Positions 1-8,919 of a stretch of DNA of 64,000 nucleotides are shown in pieces (positions within the stretch are counted from its first letter, which is position 1; each line of letters begins with the position of its first letter). Source of the stretch: Candidatus Terasakiella magnetica (GTDB taxonomy: Bacteria > Pseudomonadota > Alphaproteobacteria > Rhodospirillales > Terasakiellaceae); assembly GCF_900093605.1 (NCBI RefSeq), contig NZ_FLYE01000034.1:62001-126000 (forward strand), in the 5' to 3' direction. The translations under genes and the position numbers were made by a program. Under the pieces are notes generated by a model. That model was not told the origin of the DNA. It was given only the letters and a program-made list of their open reading frames with translations, and ran no database searches.

Positions 1-139
1 CCATGTCCATTTGCGCTATAACCCGTTCAATTTGTTGACAAATCATGCCATCTACTTCTTCGCGCACACCTGTTAAAGTGCTCACGGCACCGCTGGCAAC
101 TTTGGCCACATCGTCAAAAATACGGTTTTTGCTTTGCAT
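1..139 (-). CDS. ubiK: UbiK/BMFP-family accessory protein (N-terminal part)
   Basis: Reading leftward from an ATG at 137-139 there are 46 codons running off the window edge. The protein begins MQSKNRIFDDVAKVASGAVS and continues with a short helical stretch rich in Glu and Gln. This start resembles the BMFP family (YqiC/UbiK), small trimeric coiled-coil proteins that assist aerobic ubiquinone biosynthesis. A GGAAT ribosome site sits just upstream on the minus strand. The gene is divergent from hldD and lies close to lgt-midA-pgeF, which matches the order I know from other alphaproteobacteria. The C-terminal coiled coil is outside the window. Confidence 0.7.
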   Translation of the reverse strand, partial: MQSKNRIFDDVAKVASGAVSTLTGVREEVDGMICQQIERVIAQMDM

Positions 140-276
140 GGAGTTATTCCTTAATCAACTGGCGAATCGGTGGCGCATTATGCCATGAGTTCTTCATTGC
201 GCAAGTCTTGCTTGAAGACCATCCCCATTCAGCCCTATAACACTATCAGAATTTCAATCCTTATGGGGTCAGACAG

Positions 277-1266
277 ATGTTTGTTATCACCGGGGGCGCC
301 GGATTTATCGGGTCCAATATTATCGCATCACTTGAAGAGCGCTATCCAGATGAAAAGCTGGTGGTGGTAGACCGCCTGCGCGATGGGGTAAAATGGCGCA
401 ACATTGCCAAGCGCGACCTTTATGACATTGTCCATCCTGATGACCTTTATGATTTCCTAAGCCAATATGCGGATGAAATTAAAGCCATCTTCCATATGGG
501 GGCAATCTCTGCCACCACAGAAACAGATGCCGATAAGATCGTTGATAACAACTTTCGCCTAACCACCGCACTTTGGGAATGGTGTACAGACAATAAAGTG
601 CGTTTCATCTATGCCTCGTCTGCTGCGACTTACGGTGATGGTGAAAACGGTTTTGATGATTTCCAAGATCGCAAAAAGCTTAAAGACCTTCTGCCGCTCA
701 ATGCCTATGGCTGGTCCAAACATCTGTTTGATCGCACGGTTGCGCGCAGCCTTGAAAATAAAGAAGCCACCCCACCACAATGGGCGGGTCTTAAATTCTT
801 TAACGTCTATGGCCCTAATGAGAACCATAAAGGCGGGCAACAAAGTGTGGTTGCCCATGTCTTCCCCGATGCCAAGCAAAACCTTATGTGTCGCCTGTTT
901 AAATCCCACCACCCTGATTATGAAGACGGTGGGCAATTGCGTGATTTTGTTTGGGTCGGTGATGTGGTTAATGTCATCTTGTGGCTTTATGAAAATGAAA
1001 AAGTCTCCGGCCTGTTTAATGTGGGCACGGGCAAGGCGCGCTCCTTTAAAGATTTGGCAAAAGCGGTTTATGTCTCTTTAGAAATTGAGCCAAAAATCCA
1101 TTATATCGACACACCTGTTAATATTCGCGACAAGTACCAGTATTTTACCCAAGCCAATATGGATAAGCTGCGCGAAGCCGGATATGACAAGCCCTTTACC
1201 GAGCTTGAAGAAGGTGTGCGCCAATATGTGCAGGATTATCTTAATAAAGACGATCCCTACCGCTAA
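277..1266 (+). CDS. hldD: ADP-L-glycero-D-manno-heptose 6-epimerase
   Basis: A 329-residue extended short-chain dehydrogenase/reductase. It interconverts ADP-D,D-heptose and ADP-L,D-heptose for the inner core of lipopolysaccharide, in the cytosol with bound NADP. The N-terminus carries the nucleotide-binding GGAGFIGSN motif (residues 6-14). The catalytic pair is Y144 and K148 in YGWSK, with the serine-rich segment around 115 in front. Length matches the family (about 310-330). The ATG at 277 follows a GGGG-containing stretch at 265-269. A gap of about 45 bases separates it from lgt on the same strand, so the two may be co-transcribed. Related GDP-sugar epimerases share the fold, but the N-terminal sequence is HldD-like. 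Confidence 0.9.
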   Translation: MFVITGGAGFIGSNIIASLEERYPDEKLVVVDRLRDGVKWRNIAKRDLYDIVHPDDLYDFLSQYADEIKAIFHMGAISATTETDADKIVDNNFRLTTALWEWCTDNKVRFIYASSAATYGDGENGFDDFQDRKKLKDLLPLNAYGWSKHLFDRTVARSLENKEATPPQWAGLKFFNVYGPNENHKGGQQSVVAHVFPDAKQNLMCRLFKSHHPDYEDGGQLRDFVWVGDVVNVILWLYENEKVSGLFNVGTGKARSFKDLAKAVYVSLEIEPKIHYIDTPVNIRDKYQYFTQANMDKLREAGYDKPFTELEEGVRQYVQDYLNKDDPYR

Positions 1267-1311
1267 TTCCCAAGCTTCCCCAAACTGATGGGGATATAAA
1301 AGAGATATACG

Positions 1312-2118
1312 ATGACTTTTGCCATTGCCTTTCCCATGATTGATCCCGTGGCTGTTCAGCTCGGCCCAATTGCCATTCGCTGGTATGCACTGGCTTATAT
1401 CGTCGGTCTTGTGGGGGGCTGGCACTATATCAAATATCTCACCAAGAAATTCCCCGGTAACATCACCCATGAACATGTGGATGATTTTCTCTTTTGGGCG
1501 ACCATTGGGGTGGTGATCGGCGGGCGCCTTGGTTATGTGCTGTTTTATAATCTGGACTATTTCGCCGCCAATCCGGGCGCGATTTTACAGGTCTGGAAAG
1601 GCGGCATGTCCTTTCATGGCGGCTTCCTTGGTGTGGTGGTTGCAGCCATCCTGTTTTGTAAAAAACACAAGCTCCCCATGATGACCTTTGGCGACCTGAT
1701 TGCCTGTGGCGCACCCATTGGCCTATTTTTCGGGCGCATTGCCAATTTTGCCAATTCAGAACTTTATGGGCGTGAAACAGATGTGGCTTGGGGCGTGATC
1801 TTTCCAAATGGCGGGCCAAACCCGCGCCATCCAAGCCAGCTTTATGAAGCAGCCATGGAAGGGCTTATTCTCTTTATCATCATGTTTATCATCTCGCGCA
1901 GAGAAACATTGCGCCACTCAAGCGGGCTGTTTATCGGGCTGTTTATCGCAGGGTACGGCATTGCGCGCTCCATCGTTGAGACCGTGCGCCAACCCGATGC
2001 CCATATCGGGTATTTAAGCGGCGGCTCCACCATGGGGCAATGGCTGTCTATCCCCATGATCCTCATTGGTATTGCCCTGATGGTCATGGCCTTGCGCAAA
2101 AATAAGGAAGAGGCATGA
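1312..2118 (+). CDS. lgt: Prolipoprotein diacylglyceryl transferase
   Basis: A polytopic inner-membrane protein of 268 residues that moves diacylglyceryl from phosphatidylglycerol to the lipobox cysteine of prolipoproteins, the first step of lipoprotein maturation. It shows the Lgt signature GRIANFANSELYGR (141-154), with R142 and R154 as candidate essential arginines, and the H102-G-G loop that corresponds to the E. coli H103 region. About seven hydrophobic segments are visible. Its stop overlaps the midA start by four bases (ATGA), so translational coupling is likely. The next maturation enzyme, lspA, is also in this window (34.3-34.8 kb) but in a different operon. Confidence 0.95.
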   Translation: MTFAIAFPMIDPVAVQLGPIAIRWYALAYIVGLVGGWHYIKYLTKKFPGNITHEHVDDFLFWATIGVVIGGRLGYVLFYNLDYFAANPGAILQVWKGGMSFHGGFLGVVVAAILFCKKHKLPMMTFGDLIACGAPIGLFFGRIANFANSELYGRETDVAWGVIFPNGGPNPRHPSQLYEAAMEGLILFIIMFIISRRETLRHSSGLFIGLFIAGYGIARSIVETVRQPDAHIGYLSGGSTMGQWLSIPMILIGIALMVMALRKNKEEA

Positions 2119-3206
2119 GCCCACTTCACACCCTTTTGCGCCGCCAGATCGAAACCAACGGTCCAGTTTCTGTTTCAGACTTCATGACAGAATGTTTATG
2201 CCATCCCAAACATGGCTATTACATGAACCGTGACCCGTTTGGCACAAAGGGTGATTTCACCACCGCACCGGAAATCTCCCAATGCTTTGGTGAGCTTTTG
2301 GGCCTGTGGGCGGCTATTTCATGGCAACAAATGGGCAGCCCTGCACAGATGCATCTGGTTGAACTTGGCCCCGGTCGGGGGAGCTTGATGAGTGATGCCT
2401 TGCGCGCAACACAAGCGGTACCGGGCTTTCATGACGCGCTTAATATTCATCTCGTGGAAATCAGCCCGACCTTAAAAGAAAAGCAACAAGCCAGCTTAAA
2501 AGACTGCGCCCTAAAGGTGAGCTGGCATGAGAATTTTAGTGATATCCCAGAAGGACCTGCCCTTTTTATCGCCAATGAATTTTTTGATGCCCTGCCCATT
2601 CGCCAGTTTGAAAAAGGTGAAAAAGGCTGGGCGGAGCGTTTTGTTGATATTGAGCCTGAAGGTGAAGGCTTGCGTTTTGTGCTTAAAAGCGATGAAGCCG
2701 CCCTTGCGCTAATGCCCAAGCGTTTAAAAGATAGAAATGAGGCAGGCCTGTTTGAAATCTCGCCTGTGTCCCAAGCCATCGCCTTTGGTCTGGGCCAACG
2801 TATAAAAGAACAAGGCGGGGCCGTTCTTGCCATTGATTATGGTCATCAAGAAGCTGATTTTGGTGAGACTTTACAAGCCCTGAAAGATCATAAATTTGCC
2901 CCTGTCTTAGAAACACCGGGCGAGGCCGATCTTACCGCCCATGTGGATTTTGAAACGCTCGCGCAAAGTTTTGTAGAAGGCGGGGCCAAAACATGGGGGC
3001 CGATGGGGCAAGGCGAATTTCTGGAGCGCCTTGGCATTGCCCAACGTTTTCAAGCCCTGTTACAAACAGCCAATGACGACCAACGCACAAGCCTGATCGC
3101 GGCCCATAAACGGCTCTGTTCGCCAGAAAAGATGGGCAGCCTGTTTAAAGTAATTTGTGCCACCCACCCTGATCACCCTACCCCTGCGGCATTTGAGGAC
3201 TGTTAA
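2115..3206 (+). CDS. MidA/NDUFAF7-family SAM-dependent methyltransferase
   Basis: A 363-residue class I methyltransferase of the MidA (COG1565) family. The mitochondrial relative NDUFAF7 dimethylates an arginine of the NDUFS2 subunit of complex I; the bacterial role is presumed similar but is inference. The SAM-binding glycine motif is LVELGPGRGS (81-90), and an ANEFFDALP segment characteristic of the family follows near residue 153. The start overlaps lgt by four bases and the stop is one base before the pgeF ATG, so lgt-midA-pgeF reads as a single operon. This gene order recurs in alphaproteobacteria. Confidence 0.88.
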   Translation: MSPLHTLLRRQIETNGPVSVSDFMTECLCHPKHGYYMNRDPFGTKGDFTTAPEISQCFGELLGLWAAISWQQMGSPAQMHLVELGPGRGSLMSDALRATQAVPGFHDALNIHLVEISPTLKEKQQASLKDCALKVSWHENFSDIPEGPALFIANEFFDALPIRQFEKGEKGWAERFVDIEPEGEGLRFVLKSDEAALALMPKRLKDRNEAGLFEISPVSQAIAFGLGQRIKEQGGAVLAIDYGHQEADFGETLQALKDHKFAPVLETPGEADLTAHVDFETLAQSFVEGGAKTWGPMGQGEFLERLGIAQRFQALLQTANDDQRTSLIAAHKRLCSPEKMGSLFKVICATHPDHPTPAAFEDC

Positions 3207-3207
3207 C

Positions 3208-3975
3208 ATGAGCCAAGATGCAACTTTTTTGACCTCAGACACGATCACAACCAGCCATGGGTTTTTCACCCGTTTAGGCGGGATTAGTCAGGGGATTTAC
3301 GGCTCGCTTAATTGCGCATGGGGATCAAAAGACAGCCTGACTGATGTGATGACCAATCGCGCCCTTGTGGTGCAAGCCTTGGGCAACCAAGCCTCAGACT
3401 TATTATCTGCCGCCCAAGTTCATTCCAACCGCGTGCAAATTGTTGATAAAGTCTGGACGCGCGAGCGCAGCCCCGAAGTCGACGCACTTGTCACCAAAAT
3501 GCCCAATGTGGCCTTGGGTATTTTAACAGCTGATTGCGCACCTGTTCTCTTTCATGATAGCACCAACAACATCATTGGTGCAGCCCATGCGGGATGGAAA
3601 GGGGCCTTTGGCGGTGTGCTTGAAAATACAGTCAAGGCCATGGAAGAGATTGGGGCAGACCGCTCTTTCATCAAGGCTGCGGTAGGACCGTGCATCCATC
3701 AAGCTTCTTATGAAGTCGATGGTAATTTCAGACAGACCTTCCTTAACCATGACCCTGACTATAGCCGTTATTTCATTGAAAGTGTAAATGAAGGCCACTT
3801 CCAGTTTGACCTGCCCGCTTTTGTAAAAATGAAACTGGATGAGCTCGGCTTAAACGGTATTGAAGGCTCCCCTGTGGACACATATGTTGATGCAGAGCGT
3901 TTCTTTAGTTATCGCCGCACCACCCACAACAATGAGCCCGATTACGGTCGCCAAATATCTGTGATAACGCTTTAA
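3208..3975 (+). CDS. pgeF: Peptidoglycan editing factor PgeF (laccase-domain)
   Basis: A 255-residue laccase-domain (DUF152/YfiH) protein. PgeF removes mis-incorporated L-Ser from muropeptides; relatives show purine nucleoside phosphorylase or copper oxidase activity. Zinc-site residues are visible as H72 in AAQVHS, C110 in LTADCAP and H127 in AAHAGW. An in-frame upstream ATG at 3157 would add 17 residues inside midA, but the ATG at 3208 has a GAGG ribosome site at 3195-3198 and gives the usual family length, so I use it. The 3' end overlaps the convergent TRIC gene by four bases, and no terminator hairpin is evident between them. Confidence 0.9.
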   Translation: MSQDATFLTSDTITTSHGFFTRLGGISQGIYGSLNCAWGSKDSLTDVMTNRALVVQALGNQASDLLSAAQVHSNRVQIVDKVWTRERSPEVDALVTKMPNVALGILTADCAPVLFHDSTNNIIGAAHAGWKGAFGGVLENTVKAMEEIGADRSFIKAAVGPCIHQASYEVDGNFRQTFLNHDPDYSRYFIESVNEGHFQFDLPAFVKMKLDELGLNGIEGSPVDTYVDAERFFSYRRTTHNNEPDYGRQISVITL

Positions 3976-4595
3976 GTCTGTCCACCTTTATAGGGTGGCA
4001 AGCTCCAATGAAAGAGAATGGCAAGCCCGCGCACAACAAAGGTGGCGGTGACGCTAATCAACATAGAGCCTTCTTGCGGGATACCCATATCGATTAAGAT
4101 CAGATAGGCACAACTGCCCACAATAGCAGCCAAGGCATAAATCTCTTTTTGCAGTAATAATGGCACTTCATTACAGACAATATCGCGCAACATGCCGCCA
4201 AAAGTCCCTGTGATCATGCCCATAATCACCACCATGACCGGATGGATATCATAGGTCATGGCAACTTGGGTCCCCATGATGGTAAAAAGCGCCAAACCAA
4301 AGGCATCTGCCCACATTAAAAGTGCATATTTTTTACCATCCAAGCGGTGAACCTGAAAGAAAGACAGCACAGCAACGCCAGCGACCACATAGACATAATT
4401 TAAGTCTTTCACCCAAAAAACATAATCAGCATCAAGCAAAAGGTCGCGCACGGTCCCCCCGCCCACAGCAGGGGCAAGCGCCACAATAATAAAGCCAAAC
4501 AAATCCAGTTTTTTGCGCGCTGCCGCCATTGCGCCAGACAGGGCAAAAACGGCTGTCCCCATCATGGCAAGGAGATAGATAGGATCATCAAACAT
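3972..4595 (-). CDS. TRIC-family cation channel (UPF0126, YadS-like)
   Basis: A 207-residue integral membrane protein with about seven hydrophobic helices and the two-fold internal repeat of bacterial TRIC/UPF0126 proteins. The glycine-rich segments GGGTVRDLLL and GGMLRDIV mark the equivalent helices of the two halves. Characterised prokaryotic TRIC channels form homotrimeric monovalent-cation pores; the physiological role in bacteria is not settled. The start overlaps the end of the upstream SDR gene by eight bases, so the two are probably co-transcribed and translationally coupled. It is convergent with pgeF. Confidence 0.85.
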   Translation of the reverse strand: MFDDPIYLLAMMGTAVFALSGAMAAARKKLDLFGFIIVALAPAVGGGTVRDLLLDADYVFWVKDLNYVYVVAGVAVLSFFQVHRLDGKKYALLMWADAFGLALFTIMGTQVAMTYDIHPVMVVIMGMITGTFGGMLRDIVCNEVPLLLQKEIYALAAIVGSCAYLILIDMGIPQEGSMLISVTATFVVRGLAILFHWSLPPYKGGQT

Positions 4596-5448
4596 CTTTA
4601 TTTTCCTGCGCCCAAATGGCGTTTAAACCTTCTTTATAGTCGGGGTGAATGAGTTCATAGCCAAGTTCTTGCTTGATCTTGGTATTATCCACCTGTTTAT
4701 TATCCTGCCAAAAAGTAAGCGCCATGGGCGACATGATTTTTGCAGCCTCTTCAAAGCTCTTTATAGGTAACATACCCCTGCCCATCAGATCGCAGGCATA
4801 TGCCAAGACCTTAACCGGCTCACAAGCTTCATCATCACATAGGTTATAAGCCGCTCCCACCTTTGGCTTGGCAATTGAAGCCCATAAAACACCTGCGATA
4901 TCATCAATATGAATGCGCGAAAATACATGGTTTGGTTTATCAATCGCGCGCGCACGCCCTGAGCGGACCTGATCAAAGATGCTGCGCCCCAACCCATAAA
5001 TCCCGGCAAGGCGAAAAATATGGATGGGCAGGTTTGTGCCAAGCCAACAGTCTTCAGCTTTTTTGCGTGCCTGTGATCGTGCACTGCTGGGGGCTCGCAA
5101 GCTGTTTTCATCAACCATTGCCCCATCGGCATTACCATACACACCCGTGGTAGATAGATAGCCCATCCACTGTAAGTTCGGTAATTTTTCCAGCTCCTCA
5201 CCATGCAGGTTAAAGACACAATCGCCTGTTTCTTTATGAGGGGGAATGGAATGTAAAATATGGGTGACCTGCTCCAGTCTTTGGGCGAAATTCTCAATCT
5301 TTTCCTGACCATCAAAGAAGATCGTTTCCACGCCTTTTATGGGGTTTTCTTCGCGCGATGTGCCTATCACGCGCCAGCCTTTTGCCATAGCTTGACGCGC
5401 AAAATGTGAGGCAGAATAGCCAAGACCAAAGATAAAGAGTGTTTTCAT
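4588..5448 (-). CDS. SDR-family NAD(P)-binding protein (YeeZ-like)
   Basis: A 286-residue atypical extended SDR. The N-terminal MKTLFIFGLGYSASHFARQA gives a G-x-G-x2-A Rossmann motif like that of YeeZ-type proteins rather than classic epimerases. A YLSTTGVYG stretch near residue 140 matches the SDR segment before the active site, but there is no clear YxxxK pair, so catalysis is uncertain. It is the first gene of a two-gene unit with the TRIC channel. The substrate cannot be inferred from context. Confidence 0.75.
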   Translation of the reverse strand: MKTLFIFGLGYSASHFARQAMAKGWRVIGTSREENPIKGVETIFFDGQEKIENFAQRLEQVTHILHSIPPHKETGDCVFNLHGEELEKLPNLQWMGYLSTTGVYGNADGAMVDENSLRAPSSARSQARKKAEDCWLGTNLPIHIFRLAGIYGLGRSIFDQVRSGRARAIDKPNHVFSRIHIDDIAGVLWASIAKPKVGAAYNLCDDEACEPVKVLAYACDLMGRGMLPIKSFEEAAKIMSPMALTFWQDNKQVDNTKIKQELGYELIHPDYKEGLNAIWAQENKDV

Positions 5449-5506
5449 GGAGCAAAATCGTTCATAAAGAAAAAAGATATCTGTTTTTAATGTAAGGGGA
5501 TTTTTT

Positions 5507-6256
5507 GTGAAACGTCAGGCTTTTCTTGCAGCATTTTCATTTTTGTTTTGCACCTCTATGGCAGCTCAGGCAGCAAGCATTAATCATGGCGAACAATATA
5601 GTGCTTGTATGAACCTTGTGCGCCAAGCCCCTGAAGATGCCTTTGATACGGCTTTAACATGGAAAGGCCTTGGTGGTGGTGAGGCTGCTGAACATTGTAT
5701 TGCAACAGCCCTCATAGCGATGAAACGCTATAAAACCGGCGCAGAACGTTTGGAAAAACTTGCTGACATTTCGCGCCGCCCCAAAGAGTTTAAAGCACAG
5801 ATTTTAGCCCAAGCCGCACAGGGTTGGTTTTTAAACGATGATCTAAACCGTGCACGCGCTGTTCTTTCCACCGCCATCAGCTTGGATGAAAATAATGCGG
5901 AGCTTTATGTGGACCGGGGCCATATCCGCAGCACGCAACAACATTATAAAGACGCGCTTGATGATCTTAACAAAGCCCTTGGGCTGGATGATCTCAATGT
6001 GGATGCCTATGTGTTTCGCGGGGCGGTTCATCGCCTAACAGAAAACTTTGACGCTGCCCTTCTTGATATCAATCGCGCGCTTGATTTAAACCCCGCCCAT
6101 GGGGAAGCTTACTTGGAACGCGGCATGTTACACCGTATTGAAAGCAAAAATGATCTTGCGCGCCAAGATTGGATGCGCGCCATTGAGCAAGACCCCCACA
6201 GCAAAACGGCCCAGACCGCCCGCCTTAATCTTGAAAAAATGGACGTGAAGAATTGA
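5507..6256 (+). CDS. Secreted TPR-repeat protein
   Basis: A 249-residue exported protein. It starts at GTG (5507) with an AAGGGGA ribosome site six bases upstream. Residues 1-22 form a signal peptide (Lys-Arg, hydrophobic core, cleavage after AQA). The C-terminal half (about 120-225) contains three TPR units recognisable from the A-x-L-D-x-N-x-A spacing, for example around NNAELYVDRG and NVDAYVFRG. TPR proteins are scaffolds, so a periplasmic protein-binding role is likely but no partner is evident. A hairpin-forming stretch follows at 6286-6331. Confidence 0.75.
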   Translation: MKRQAFLAAFSFLFCTSMAAQAASINHGEQYSACMNLVRQAPEDAFDTALTWKGLGGGEAAEHCIATALIAMKRYKTGAERLEKLADISRRPKEFKAQILAQAAQGWFLNDDLNRARAVLSTAISLDENNAELYVDRGHIRSTQQHYKDALDDLNKALGLDDLNVDAYVFRGAVHRLTENFDAALLDINRALDLNPAHGEAYLERGMLHRIESKNDLARQDWMRAIEQDPHSKTAQTARLNLEKMDVKN

Positions 6257-6285
6257 GTGCAAAACCTCATACGTAGTCTTACCTC

Positions 6286-6331
6286 ACCCATTTAAGTGAT
6301 ACCAAATGGGTATATATGAAATTTCTTTCAT
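6286..6331 (+). other. Two adjacent short hairpins downstream of the TPR gene
   Basis: Perfect 8-bp arms ACCCATTT (6286-6293) and AAATGGGT (6304-6311) are followed directly by a 6-bp palindrome ATGAAA/TTTCAT (6316-6331). There is no long T run, so this is only a weak terminator candidate. It could equally lie in the leader of the next gene. Confidence 0.4.
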
Positions 6332-6369
6332 GTTGTTTACTGATAAAAAGACAGCGCTAAGGTGATTTC

Positions 6370-6789
6370 ATGAATAGACAGCATATGAACTATGAGGACG
6401 AGCTATACGTCCCTTATCTTTCTCAAAGAAAACGTAAAATTAATAATATTATCGCTTTTTGCGAGTCCTATCCTGCGGCCCTAGATGATCAGAGTTTCAG
6501 AGAATGCGTCTTCTCCCGCCTTTTAAGCCACTTAGAAGAACAACTCCATTATAAAGAGCATTTATATAAAACCATATCCTGTGAGCATCTGGATAAATAT
6601 AAAATTTCCAACCAGCAAAAAGTCACCGATCTCTTAGAAGCTTGCTCGAAACTCCAAGGACGCAGTGAAGATATTGCCACGCATTTTTATAAGCTTGTTT
6701 CACAATGGCAAGAACAGCACCATGATGCGATGCAAAATGAATGTGAGAACTGTGACTTGCTGGCAGGCTGCACGAAACACTTGCGCTAA
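6370..6789 (+). CDS. Unrecognised small His/Cys-rich helical protein
   Basis: A 139-residue cytosolic protein with an AAGGTGA ribosome site six bases before the ATG. I do not recognise it with confidence. It is predicted all-helical, with His/Glu-rich segments (SHLEEQLHYKEHLYKT; HFYKLVSQWQEQHH) whose spacing faintly recalls hemerythrin-type metal sites. The tail has three cysteines in C-x2-C-x5-C (ECENCDLLAGC), which could bind metal. It is followed by a strong terminator and faces irr, an iron-responsive regulator. A metal- or oxygen-related role is a guess from composition and neighbourhood only. Confidence 0.6.
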   Translation: MNRQHMNYEDELYVPYLSQRKRKINNIIAFCESYPAALDDQSFRECVFSRLLSHLEEQLHYKEHLYKTISCEHLDKYKISNQQKVTDLLEACSKLQGRSEDIATHFYKLVSQWQEQHHDAMQNECENCDLLAGCTKHLR

Positions 6790-6817
6790 AAGCTTTTTAT
6801 TTTAACCCTGAAAAAGC

Positions 6818-6849
6818 AAAAGCCGGGCTCCCCCCAGAACCCGGCTTTT
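6818..6849. terminator. Bidirectional rho-independent terminator
   Basis: Perfect 10-bp arms AAAAGCCGGG (6818-6827) and CCCGGCTTTT (6840-6849) sit between the convergent His/Cys-rich gene and irr. A runs on one side and T runs on the other suit termination in both directions. Confidence 0.85.
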
Positions 6850-6877
6850 AATTCGAATAGAGACAGCTCTTTTCGAA

Positions 6878-7297
6878 TTATGACGCAGCGCGAATACGCA
6901 CTACGACGTCAACACTTTCAACTTGCGCACCTTCTGGCGGTGTTGGAATGCCTGAAACTTCAAGCTGCCCATCCGGCACATCAGAAAGAACGCCTGTGCT
7001 TTCATCAAAGAAATGATGGTGGCACGTTGTATTGGTATCAAAGTAAGAACGACCCGCATCCACAACGATTTCACGAAGCAAACCTGCCGTCGTAAACTGG
7101 TGTAGCGTGTTATAAACCGTTGCCAGTGACACACGAATATTACCTGCAAGCGCTTCTGAGTGAAGCTGCTCAGCCGTAATATGGCGATCACATTCATCAA
7201 ACAACAATTTAGCCAAAGCTAGACGTTGACGAGTTGGACGAAGACCAGCATCACGAAGACGATCAAGAGCGTGGCTGAAGGGACGTACTTTTTCCAT
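6878..7297 (-). CDS. irr: Fur-family iron response regulator Irr
   Basis: A 139-residue Fur-superfamily DNA-binding protein. The winged helix includes LRPTRQRLALAKLLF (19-33) and VSLATVYNTLHQF (56-68), very close to alphaproteobacterial Irr, which senses iron through haem and represses haem-synthesis and iron-use genes when iron is scarce. The histidine cluster H93-H95 matches the second haem site of Irr. No Cys-Pro haem regulatory motif is present, as in many non-Bradyrhizobium Irr proteins. I chose ATG 7297 because AGGTG lies six bases before it; an upstream in-frame ATG at 7336 (152 residues) also has an AGGA and cannot be excluded. Confidence 0.85.
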   Translation of the reverse strand: MEKVRPFSHALDRLRDAGLRPTRQRLALAKLLFDECDRHITAEQLHSEALAGNIRVSLATVYNTLHQFTTAGLLREIVVDAGRSYFDTNTTCHHHFFDESTGVLSDVPDGQLEVSGIPTPPEGAQVESVDVVVRIRAAS

Positions 7298-7445
7298 TGA
7301 ATTCACCTGTTCTAACAAATTTTTGCGCCATTTCATCCTAAGTGAAAACCCGTAGTTTTTAATTAGAATGTTTAAACTTTGCGCCGAATATGTCAGATAC
7401 CATTCAAGCTTTACTTGACGCAGGTCAATTTCAGGTGATTTTTCT

Positions 7446-8849
7446 TCAGTCGCCTTTGAGAAGTTGCTCTACAAGATCAGCAACGCTTGGGAAATTCCCG
7501 TTGCGGCCCTCTTGGAAAAGCGGGTCATCTGCAAATTTAAAGGCATTATGACCAGCAAAGGCGAGGTTGTTTTCAACAGAGCCACCATGGGCGATATCTT
7601 GCAGCGTTTTCTGAATACAGAATGAACGTGGGTCTGCCAAACGACCTGTTGTATTTTCCTCATTATCCGCCCAGTTAGAGAATGCACAAGCTGACAGACA
7701 GCCCATGCAACCCGCTTGGTCGGCCAAAATTTCCTGTGATTTTTCAGGTGCCACAAAAATCATGGAGTCATCCGGTGTGCGCATGCCTTCTGTAAAGCCC
7801 TGTGCAATCCAGCCTTCAACATCAGCTTGTTTATCAGCCGCCACAAAGATAGAGCGACCACGTGCGCCAACTTTAACTTCGCCTGTTAATTCTTCTGTCG
7901 CTTTGCGCGAGAAAGTCACCTGACGTGCAGCGCGTTCACCCAACTCTTTCAAGAAATCGTTATTGAGTTGAGATGAATAAAAACCCGTTGGGCTGTATTT
8001 GTTCAAAGACACATCGCCTTCAACCAAATTCAACAAACGGTTTTTCCACGAATCAGGGATCGGGCTTTCTTTTGTCAACAAGGGACGCGAACCAAGTTGG
8101 AAGGCCACCGGACCAATTTCTGGATTATCCAGCCAGTTATCCCAATCACGTAAATACCAAACACCACCCGCCATCACGATGGGAACATCGTTCAAGCCAA
8201 CAGAGTTCATGAACTTGCGAATTTCTGCAACACGGGGGTATGGGTCTTGTGGCTGATCAAAACGTTCTGCATTTGACAGACCATTATGCCCACCAGCTTT
8301 CCACGGATCTTCATAAACCACACCGCCCAAAAGCTTGGCGTGTTTTGAATAAGAGCGTTTCCACAAAGCACGAAACGCACGCATGGAAGAAACGATTGGG
8401 TAATAATACACATCATATTGTGCAGCAATTTCTGCCATTTTATAAGGCATGCCTGCGCCACAAGTCACCCCGTGGATCAACCCTTTTGCACCTTGCAAAA
8501 CACCATGGATGATACGTTCAGTCCCACCGGCTTCCCACAAAGTATTCATGTGAAGGCGACCTTCACCGTTTGAGGCTTCATGAGCGATGCGCGCTTGGGC
8601 GATACCGCCTTCAATGGCATAAGCGATCAGCTCTTCAAAACGCTCTGTACGTTTGTTGTTTTTATAAACTTGGGGAATGGGGTTGCCATCTGCATCATAT
8701 GAATCTGGGTTCACACCGGAAAATGTCCCAACACAACCTGCTGCAGCAAAAGCACCGGCACTTCGACCATTTGAAACAGCGACGCCTTTACCACCTTCAA
8801 TAATAGGGTGAACTTCGCGACCAGAAATAAGAACAGGTTTAATCGACTT
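7446..8849 (-). CDS. Nitronate monooxygenase-family flavin oxidoreductase with C-terminal Cys cluster
   Basis: A protein of about 467 residues of the 2-nitropropane dioxygenase/nitronate monooxygenase type, a TIM barrel binding FMN. The barrel includes IVMAGGVWYLRD and GPVAFQLGSRPLL, matching the phosphate-binding Gly-rich strand ends of the family. It is longer than typical NMOs (about 320-360). The extra C-terminal region holds CMGCLSAC (C-x2-C-x3-C) plus a later Cys in RSFCIQK, which suggests an Fe-S cluster. GTG 8849 is preceded by GGAG at a six-base gap; ATG 8855 and GTG 8879 are alternatives with poorly spaced sites. The physiological substrate is unknown. Confidence 0.75.
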   Translation of the reverse strand, partial: KSIKPVLISGREVHPIIEGGKGVAVSNGRSAGAFAAAGCVGTFSGVNPDSYDADGNPIPQVYKNNKRTERFEELIAYAIEGGIAQARIAHEASNGEGRLHMNTLWEAGGTERIIHGVLQGAKGLIHGVTCGAGMPYKMAEIAAQYDVYYYPIVSSMRAFRALWKRSYSKHAKLLGGVVYEDPWKAGGHNGLSNAERFDQPQDPYPRVAEIRKFMNSVGLNDVPIVMAGGVWYLRDWDNWLDNPEIGPVAFQLGSRPLLTKESPIPDSWKNRLLNLVEGDVSLNKYSPTGFYSSQLNNDFLKELGERAARQVTFSRKATEELTGEVKVGARGRSIFVAADKQADVEGWIAQGFTEGMRTPDDSMIFVAPEKSQEILADQAGCMGCLSACAFSNWADNEENTTGRLADPRSFCIQKTLQDIAHGGSVENNLAFAGHNAFKFADDPLFQEGRNGNFPSVADLVEQLLKGD

Positions 8850-8919
8850 CACAGTCATCTCCAGCAAGTTGTGATGCACCCCTGTAAACGGTGTGCTCTA
8901 TGTGATTGCAATAATATTT

